A stretch of 37,706 nt of DNA. Source: Candidatus Omnitrophota bacterium (GTDB taxonomy: Bacteria > Omnitrophota > Gorgyraeia > Zapsychrales > Zapsychraceae). The translations under genes were made by a program, and so were the position numbers. The stretch is from positions 1 through 37,706 of the forward strand of contig JACRHP010000088.1 in assembly GCA_016212005.1 (NCBI GenBank), in the 5' to 3' direction. The notes under the pieces were generated by a model, which saw only the letters and a program-made list of their open reading frames with translations, had not been told where the DNA came from and made no database searches. Position 1 is the first letter of the stretch. Each line of letters starts with the position of its first letter. This document shows, piece by piece, positions 33,553 to 37,706 of the stretch.

Positions 33553-34149
33553 TTAAAAAATCTTCTCGATCGCGGCCGCGTAAATATCCCTGGCCCGGTC
33601 GACCACGGCGGTAAAAAAGTCGAAAAACGTCCATTGCCAGGCCGTCAGGTCCAGCAAAAGCACGACGACGCACGATAAAAAGACGAAATAAACGCTCATC
33701 CGGAAAAAATACGCGGACTTCAAAAACGAGGACTCCTCCTCCTGCAGTTCCCTGGCCAGAAGAAGGACGTGCATCACGAGAAAAAACCCGGCAAAAAATA
33801 GAAAATAATGAGCGTAGGCGCTCACGTCGCGGATTTTGTTCAGGGCATACATTCCCACCAAAACCACCGTGGCGTAGACGGGGATAACGCGGGCGATCGT
33901 CCTGTCCAGCGGCGTGAGGAATTTAAAAATCTCCGTCATGGCCGCTTGTCCGCCCTGGTACATCCGCTGGAACTGATATACGAAAAAAAAGACAAGGACA
34001 AAACTGTACGCCCCCCATTGGAAGAACTCGCCGTAATCCGCGGGGTACCTCTCCAGGTGTCCGTAGAAAACGACGGCGCACGCGAAGACGACGGGGAAAA
34101 ATACGACGGTGAAAATAATCCTCAACAGAAACAACAATCCTTCACCCAT
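33553..34149 (-). CDS. Polytopic membrane protein, function unknown
   Basis: 198 residues with about five or six hydrophobic segments (roughly 5-27, 44-62, 88-106, 115-133 and 145-168), Phe/Tyr/Val-rich, with charged loops such as FQRMYQGG and [12 protein letters not shown] recognise no family. It starts inside the end of serS (8-base overlap), so it is translated from the serS transcript. Confidence 0.78.
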   Translation of the reverse strand: MGEGLLFLLRIIFTVVFFPVVFACAVVFYGHLERYPADYGEFFQWGAYSFVLVFFFVYQFQRMYQGGQAAMTEIFKFLTPLDRTIARVIPVYATVVLVGMYALNKIRDVSAYAHYFLFFAGFFLVMHVLLLARELQEEESSFLKSAYFFRMSVYFVFLSCVVVLLLDLTAWQWTFFDFFTAVVDRARDIYAAAIEKIF

Positions 34150-35425
34150 GGTAGTCCTTTCTTTCTATCTTTTCCAATCCCCCCATATACGGCCGCAGGG
34201 CCTCGGGGACAATGACCTCTCCTTCTTTAGTCTGATAATTTTCCAGGATGGCGACGACCGTGCGCGCGAGCGCCACCCCTGAACCATTGAGCGTATGGAC
34301 GAACGTTGTTTTCGTGGTCTTCCCCTTGAAACGAATATTGGCCCGCCGCGCCTGGAAATCCTCAAAGTTCGAACAGCTGGAACATTCCAGCCATTTGTCC
34401 AGACCGGCGGCGTACACCTCAATGTCGTAGCACTTCGCGGCGGCGAAGCTCAAATCGCCGCTGGCCAGAAGCACGACGCGGTGCGCCAGCCCCAGCTTCT
34501 GAAAGATCGTCTCGGCGTTGGCGACGAGCTTTTCCAGTTCGTCATAGGAATCCTGCGGCCGGACGAACTTGACCATCTCGACTTTATCGAACTGGTGCAC
34601 GCGCACCAGGCCCTTCGTGTCTTTGCCGTAGGAACCGGCCTCCCGCCGGAAACAAGCGGTATAGGCCGCGTAACGCACCGGCAGGTCTTCTTCGTTCAAA
34701 ATCTCGTCGCGGTGGATGTTGGTGACCGGGACTTCGGCGGTGGGGACCAGGAACAGGTCGTCGTCCTTGAGCTTGTACATATCTTCTTCCATCTTCGGCA
34801 GCTGCCCGGTGCCGGTCATGGATTCCCGGTTGACCAGGACCGGAGGGAATACTTCCGTGTAGCCGTGCTCGCGGGTATGGATGTCGAGCATAAAATTGAT
34901 AAGCGCGCGCTCCAACAGCGCGCCGGCACGCTTAAAGAGGACAAAATGCGAACCCGAAAGCTTGGCCGCCCTTTTGAAATCGATGATATCCAGGCCCTCG
35001 GCCAGCTCGACATGGTCCCTGGGAGTAAAATCAAACTTGGGTTGCTTGCCCCACTGACGCACCACCTTGTTCTTATCCGGGGCGCCCACCGGCACCGAGG
35101 CGTGCGGGAGGTTGGGGATCGTCAGAAGCGCGTTCTGGACCTGGGCCTGAAGGTCTTTGATCTGCGGTTCCAGCTCGTCGATCTTTGCCGCGATCGCCTT
35201 CATCGATCCGATTTTTGCCTTCGGGTCCTTTTTATCCTTCAAAAGGCGACTAATCTCGTCGTTGGCGGTATTTTTCTGGCCCCGCAGGTCTTCCACGGAG
35301 GCGACCAGCCGGCGGTATTTCTGGTCCAGGCGCTGGATCTCCGGCGCGTCGGCCCTGGCGTTCTTGGCCGCCAGGCCGTTTTGGACGGCTTCCAGATTTT
35401 CTCTGATGAGTTTGATGTCGAACAT
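34142..35425 (-). CDS. serS: Seryl-tRNA synthetase
   Basis: Charges serine tRNAs; class II synthetase. 427 residues: N-terminal tRNA-binding coiled coil (about 1-100), catalytic domain with motif 2 ([13 protein letters not shown]) and motif 3 ([19 protein letters not shown]), and [13 protein letters not shown] in the active site. Three of its tRNA substrates are encoded in the next 4 kb. The promoter is so close to the ATG that only about three untranslated bases are expected. Confidence 0.98.
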   Translation of the reverse strand: MFDIKLIRENLEAVQNGLAAKNARADAPEIQRLDQKYRRLVASVEDLRGQKNTANDEISRLLKDKKDPKAKIGSMKAIAAKIDELEPQIKDLQAQVQNALLTIPNLPHASVPVGAPDKNKVVRQWGKQPKFDFTPRDHVELAEGLDIIDFKRAAKLSGSHFVLFKRAGALLERALINFMLDIHTREHGYTEVFPPVLVNRESMTGTGQLPKMEEDMYKLKDDDLFLVPTAEVPVTNIHRDEILNEEDLPVRYAAYTACFRREAGSYGKDTKGLVRVHQFDKVEMVKFVRPQDSYDELEKLVANAETIFQKLGLAHRVVLLASGDLSFAAAKCYDIEVYAAGLDKWLECSSCSNFEDFQARRANIRFKGKTTKTTFVHTLNGSGVALARTVVAILENYQTKEGEVIVPEALRPYMGGLEKIERKDYHG

Positions 35426-35433
35426 GGCAATTT

Positions 35434-35462
35434 TTTATACCACATGCCCGCAGAAAAAGCAA
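35434..35462 (-). promoter_or_regulatory. Promoter of serS, nearly leaderless
   Basis: Minus-strand TTGCTT (35457-35462), 17-base spacer, TATAAA (35434-35439). The transcription start is expected at about 35428, three bases before the ATG, and no ribosome binding site is present. Confidence 0.65.
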
Positions 35463-35479
35463 AGCACTTTACCAAAAAA

Positions 35480-35740
35480 CTACTGGTAAATATGCCTCCG
35501 ATGGCCGATATCCAGAATATAAACAGTGATTTTCTGTTTTTCGACCGTATAGATGATCCGGTAAACACCGACCCGAAGGGAAAATTGACCTTTAAGTCTG
35601 TGCTTTAGAGGCTTCCCCTGAAACGGGTTCTCTTTGAGGGATTCAAGGGCTTGGGCGACACGCAGAAAATGAGAGCGGTCGGAAGAACCGAGTTTTCGAT
35701 AGGACTTTTCCGCCTCGGGGAGCAGAACGACTTTATACAA
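35480..35740 (-). CDS. RelE/ParE-family toxin
   Basis: 86 residues, the compact RelE fold: MYKVVLLPEAEKSYRKLGSS, RVAQALESLKENPFQGKPLK, GQFSLRVGVYRIIYTVE and VYILDIGHRRHIYQ. RelE relatives cleave mRNA in the ribosomal A site; the C-terminal His-Arg-x-x-x-Tyr and the basic residues support an active toxin. It overlaps the antitoxin gene by 8 bases, in the standard antitoxin-toxin order. Confidence 0.94.
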   Translation of the reverse strand: MYKVVLLPEAEKSYRKLGSSDRSHFLRVAQALESLKENPFQGKPLKHRLKGQFSLRVGVYRIIYTVEKQKITVYILDIGHRRHIYQ

Positions 35741-36005
35741 CTTTGAGTTCCTTGTTCAACTGCTCAAGGGAAACACCCTTACCTTTCCTGATATCTCCTT
35801 GCGCTTTCTTGAGCTTCTTCATTAATTCCCGGTCCGACTCGATTTCCAGGGTCTCGAGAATACTCTCATAATCCTCCATGCTCATCATAACGATCTCCGG
35901 CTTTCCGTGCCGGGTCACGACATAGCGGTCGAATTTCTCGTGGATATTCCTGATAACGCTGGATAGTTCCGGCCGCAGTTCCCGCACTGTGATAAAACTC
36001 ACCAT
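35733..36005 (-). CDS. Phd/YefM-family antitoxin
   Basis: 90 residues: an N-terminal DNA-binding Phd/YefM domain (VSFITVRELRPELSSVIRNI, YVVTRHGKPEIVMMSMEDYE) and a charged C-terminal tail that would wrap the toxin. The ATG at 36005 is set by AGGAGGTGG placed 5 bases upstream; a GTG three codons earlier overlaps that site. The protein should repress its own promoter, which carries a fitting palindrome. Confidence 0.94.
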   Translation of the reverse strand: MVSFITVRELRPELSSVIRNIHEKFDRYVVTRHGKPEIVMMSMEDYESILETLEIESDRELMKKLKKAQGDIRKGKGVSLEQLNKELKVV

Positions 36006-36026
36006 CGGCTCCACCTCCTCAACAAA

Positions 36027-36055
36027 AGTTTACCATGTTGTGTACACAATTGCAA
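36027..36055 (-). promoter_or_regulatory. Promoter and operator of the Phd/RelE-type module
   Basis: Minus-strand TTGCAA (36050-36055), 17-base spacer, TAAACT (36027-36032). The spacer contains the 12-bp palindrome TTGTGTACACAA (36038-36049). YefM-type antitoxins are known to bind palindromes with a TGTACA core, present here in the centre. Confidence 0.78.
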
Positions 36056-36067
36056 TCACAGATCTGC

Positions 36068-36106
36068 AAAAAACTGCCGCAGACCACTTGGGGAGATCTG
36101 CGGCAG
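36068..36106 (-). terminator. Rho-independent terminator of the small peptide gene
   Basis: CTGCCGCAGA and TCTGCGGCAG (minus strand) form a perfect 10-bp stem with a 13-base loop, followed by six T. It lies 24 bases after the stop of the 38-codon gene and insulates the toxin-antitoxin promoter. Confidence 0.88.
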
Positions 36107-36129
36107 CGAAGAATAAAGGTAAAGACGGA

Positions 36130-36246
36130 TCAAAGCTGCGGGCCAGGGACTGGATTCTCTTGCTGATCTAGCTGCGGCCAGGCGGCGGATGCCGCCATGA
36201 CAAAACCCGCCACGAATACTGCCCAAATCCTTGTTATCCTGATCAC
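36130..36246 (-). CDS. 38-residue exported peptide, function unknown
   Basis: A short gene: GTG start at 36246 with AGGAGG six bases upstream, ending with TGA at 36130. The product has Arg residues at the N-terminus, a hydrophobic core (IWAVFVAGFVMAA) and a signal-peptidase-like ASA-A site. That leaves a mature tail of only about 17 residues rich in Gln and Pro (WPQLDQQENPVPGPQL). A strong terminator follows at once. The combination of ribosome binding site, signal peptide and terminator makes a real gene likely. It may be a small envelope peptide; I know no homologue. Confidence 0.62.
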   Translation of the reverse strand: MIRITRIWAVFVAGFVMAASAAWPQLDQQENPVPGPQL

Positions 36247-36286
36247 GTCGTCCTCCTGTTGAGATTAAAGTAAAGCGCCAAATGTA

Positions 36287-36751
36287 TTATTTCTCCCGCA
36301 GATCCTTTTCCTTCATGGTTGCATAGTTTAAATCTTTTATTGCTCCCTCTCCTTCCTCCCTGGCCACAAAGTTGAGAAATGGAACTGCATCCCAAAGTCC
36401 CATTTTAACACCACCTTTTATATAATAATTTTTACCTGTTTCCACATGAATGGTGCGCGATGAATCTTCCCCAAGCCAATTCTCAACAGAAGCAACGTGC
36501 TCGCCCGGAGTTGTCTCATACACAAAGTAGGTGCCACTATTCAACGCCCCTCTTCGCTTTCCATCGACATTGATATACACCGTACGCAGAGAACCAGTAA
36601 ACTCCGATTCCCTATAAAAATAAATCAGCCCAAAATTGGAATCACCTGAAGGGACATAATGCTCCCTGTGCTTGGTCAAGTTGGCGACCATCGCCGTGGC
36701 ACATCCGCACAATAAAAATAAACACAAAACCAAACTTATCTTTTTAGTCAT
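36287..36751 (-). CDS. DUF2846-like lipoprotein
   Basis: 154 residues. A lipoprotein signal ends LLCGC with the acylated Cys at 17. The mature part follows the DUF2846 pattern: GLIYFYRESEFTGSLRTVYI, VDGKRRGALNSGTYFVYETT, PGEHVASVEN, GKNYYIKGGVKMG. Such proteins are outer-membrane or periplasmic and their role is unknown. An ATG at 36766 with a GGAG site is an alternative start, adding MKGKD. AT-rich relative to core genes. Confidence 0.82.
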   Translation of the reverse strand: MTKKISLVLCLFLLCGCATAMVANLTKHREHYVPSGDSNFGLIYFYRESEFTGSLRTVYINVDGKRRGALNSGTYFVYETTPGEHVASVENWLGEDSSRTIHVETGKNYYIKGGVKMGLWDAVPFLNFVAREEGEGAIKDLNYATMKEKDLREK

Positions 36752-36779
36752 GTCCTTCCCTTTCATTGTCTCATCTCCG

Positions 36780-36900
36780 CTAAATCTTTTAAATAACTGC
36801 CCCCGCTGATTTACCTCTCTTCGTCGGGCGAATCAACCTATCCCGATTGGGATAAGTCCATCGGCTCTTTTCCCCAACAGTCACCCCCGCTGTTTCGTTT
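36780..36900 (-). other. Possibly structured leader RNA before the lipoprotein gene
   Basis: No gene fits here. The G-rich minus-strand segment is bordered by two direct copies of CAGCGGGGG (36796-36810 and 36880-36897 regions) and has a hairpin TATCCC-AATC-GGGATA in the middle (36839-36854), followed by GGTTGATTCGCCCGACG. It lies right in front of the lipoprotein gene. It does not match a riboswitch consensus that I can confirm. Confidence 0.35.
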
Positions 36901-36941
36901 TAAGTTTTTGACGAACAAAATGGAACAAAACGTGAGGGTTA

Positions 36942-36962
36942 TTTGCCATAACCTATGGCAAA
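36942..36962 (-). other. Perfect 9-bp hairpin downstream of a terminator
   Basis: TTTGCCATA and TATGGCAAA are exact complements around a 3-base loop, directly after the T-rich tract of the terminator at 36964-37010. It could be a second, backup hairpin or a 5' element of the next transcript. Confidence 0.5.
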
Positions 36963-36963
36963 T

Positions 36964-37010
36964 AAAAATCCCCCATCACGATTTTCCTGGGGAAACCGTC
37001 AAGGGGGATT
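36964..37010 (-). terminator. Rho-independent terminator of the 62-residue protein gene
   Basis: The outer stem AATCCCCC/GGGGGATT (minus strand) encloses a second pairing ACGGTTTCC/GGAAAATCGT, and five T continue from the 3' arm. It is placed 10 bases after the stop codon at 37020. Confidence 0.8.
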
Positions 37011-37019
37011 GAGAGCATA

Positions 37020-37208
37020 TTACCGATTCTTCTTTTGTTTGTCCAGTATTTTTTCTCGTTGATCCCGATCTGACCATGCATCTTCTGCAAAAGCTTTAGC
37101 AGACATCTTTGTAAGAACTTTGATTTCTTCTATGGATTCCGGTACTTTTCTGTATCCTTCCTTATATTTCTTAATCATAGTCCAATCTCTCATGTTCTTA
37201 TTCACCAT
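37020..37208 (-). CDS. Small basic protein, function unknown
   Basis: 62 residues, Lys-rich, helical, no signal or membrane segment (RDWTMIKKYKEGYRKVPESI, then KMSAKAFAEDAWSDRDQREK). I recognise no family. AAGGAGG lies 5 bases before the ATG, inside the last codons of the upstream surface-protein gene, and a terminator follows, so it is the last gene of that transcript. A cytoplasmic product at the end of a surface-protein operon is unusual. Confidence 0.72.
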   Translation of the reverse strand: MVNKNMRDWTMIKKYKEGYRKVPESIEEIKVLTKMSAKAFAEDAWSDRDQREKILDKQKKNR

Positions 37209-37706
37209 GTCATCCTCCTTCGCGCCAAACCCAGCGCACCGAAGATCCCATAGATCAGTGTCGGCAGTTCAGGGACCGCCGCGGCGGCCAGTGGTTCGAC
37301 TGAGCTCACCGCAAGTGGTTCGACCGGGTTCACCACAAGCGGTTCGGCGGGGCTCACCTCAAGCGGCTTGCCGTCGACACTTGTACCCGGCGAGAACGCG
37401 GCCCCGCCGGCCTGCGGCAGGCTCTTGTGCCCGACGAATATTGGAGAAGTCCCTTCAGGGAAGCGCGTTAACGATTGATCCTTGTCACCTTCGCTGCCAT
37501 AATAAATTTGATCAACAGGATAAGCGTCCGTGTCGCGTAAAAAGATCGTTTCGTTGCTATTGTTAAGGCTCAACGCGCCCGTACTGGCCAACTGCCAAAA
37601 GACGCCGTTCAGGTGAGGCGAACCGCCGCCGAAAACGACGAGATATTGGTAAGGCAAAAGTGTTGTTTCCTGCGGAAAGACATGCCGGGTTGCCGACGCG
37701 TCGGAG
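37202..37706 (-). CDS. Lamin-tail-domain surface protein with PEP-CTERM-like end, 5' end outside the window
   Basis: The frame is open to the right edge, so only the last 167 residues are seen; a start within the window (TTG at 37657) is unlikely because the domain continues upstream. The visible part has a lamin-tail (LTD) fold: LPYQYLVVFGGG, WQLASTGALSLNNSNETIFL, QIYYGSEGDKDQSLTRFPEG. A low-complexity linker made of three 8-residue repeats (LEVSPAEP, LVVNPVEP, LAVSSVEP) follows, then VPELPTLIYGIFGALGLARRR, a PEP-CTERM-like sorting signal with a divergent motif. It is probably exported and anchored or released by exosortase. Confidence 0.82.
   Translation of the reverse strand, partial: SDASATRHVFPQETTLLPYQYLVVFGGGSPHLNGVFWQLASTGALSLNNSNETIFLRDTDAYPVDQIYYGSEGDKDQSLTRFPEGTSPIFVGHKSLPQAGGAAFSPGTSVDGKPLEVSPAEPLVVNPVEPLAVSSVEPLAAAAVPELPTLIYGIFGALGLARRRMTW
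37291..37362. repeat. Three tandem 24-bp repeats within the surface-protein gene
   Basis: Units begin at 37291 (GTGGTTCGACTGAGCTCACC), 37315 (GTGGTTCGACCGGGTTCACC) and 37339 (GCGGTTCGGCGGGGCTCACC), each ending with four more bases such as GCAA. They keep frame and encode 8 residues per unit. The GTTCGAC-GCTCACC core resembles dispersed palindromic repeats common in environmental genomes, here inserted into coding sequence. Confidence 0.8.

Noticed and set aside
34295-35608. Plus-strand open frame of 437 codons
   Set aside because: It is antisense to serS, which has full class II synthetase motifs and length; the antisense protein has no recognisable fold.
36796-36900. Cyclic di-GMP-I riboswitch
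   Set aside because: Some blocks look similar but the required core order cannot be shown by eye, so it is kept only as an unnamed structured leader.

Overview
This window most likely comes from the chromosome of an uncultivated Gram-negative bacterium. My best guess is a member of Candidatus Omnitrophota (OP3) or a relative. That is inferred from the mix of a PEP-CTERM surface protein, lipoproteins, fabZ, the rpsO-pnp-ftsK-rodZ-rimO-pgsA-pgpA gene order and several small conserved genes of unknown function; there is no rRNA to confirm it. Almost every gene is on the minus strand, with stop/start overlaps of 1 to 17 bases. Most core genes are GC-rich. A few segments (about 6.4-7.9 kb, 30.8-31.1 kb and 36.3-37.2 kb) are visibly AT-richer and look accessory.

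Layout from left to right (transcription mostly runs right to left). 1-3.8 kb: partial XerC/D recombinase, a small lipoprotein, ligA, acyP and tRNA-Pro. 3.9-6.5 kb: fabZ, then two different HEPN/nucleotidyltransferase toxin-antitoxin modules side by side. The first has a fused winged-helix repressor and a clear promoter with a palindromic operator. The second (mntA-hepT) lies between two 34-bp direct repeats that encode the same protein start. Gene fragments follow. 6.5-7.9 kb: an exported repeat protein and a PEP-CTERM protein. 8.0-13.4 kb: a riboflavin operon (ribBA, ribH, ribD, ribE) interleaved with nusB, a PHP phosphoesterase and fabG. A terminator-like hairpin sits in the ribBA leader. 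13.6-14.6 kb: divergent cinA-type amidase and thpR, read rightward from an apparently leaderless promoter. 14.6-22.8 kb: rpsO, pnp, ftsK, rodZ, rimO, pgsA and pgpA as one housekeeping operon.

22.9-30.7 kb: small proteins of unknown function, an NTF2-like protein, a HIT protein, a DnaQ-like exonuclease, a cold shock protein, an orphan CpaF/VirB11-type ATPase and a double M16 peptidase. 30.8-35.4 kb: a GIY-YIG nuclease placed immediately after tRNA-Ser(GGA), tRNA-Ser(CGA), an HD-GYP protein, tRNA-Ser(TGA), a membrane protein and serS. Three serine tRNAs and their synthetase are therefore clustered, in a stretch rich in hairpins. 35.5-37.7 kb: a Phd/RelE-type toxin-antitoxin pair with its operator, an unlisted 38-residue exported peptide with its own terminator, a DUF2846-like lipoprotein with a possibly structured leader, a small unknown protein, and the 3' end of a lamin-tail-domain surface protein whose C-terminus is built partly from 24-nt repeats.

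The most interesting points are the repeat-bounded mntA-hepT cassette, the promoter/attenuator arrangement before ribBA, the recurring leaderless promoters, the GIY-YIG gene attached to a tRNA-Ser, and the small exported peptide. I did not find a CRISPR array, an insertion sequence with a transposase, rRNA, or a clearly new multi-gene system.
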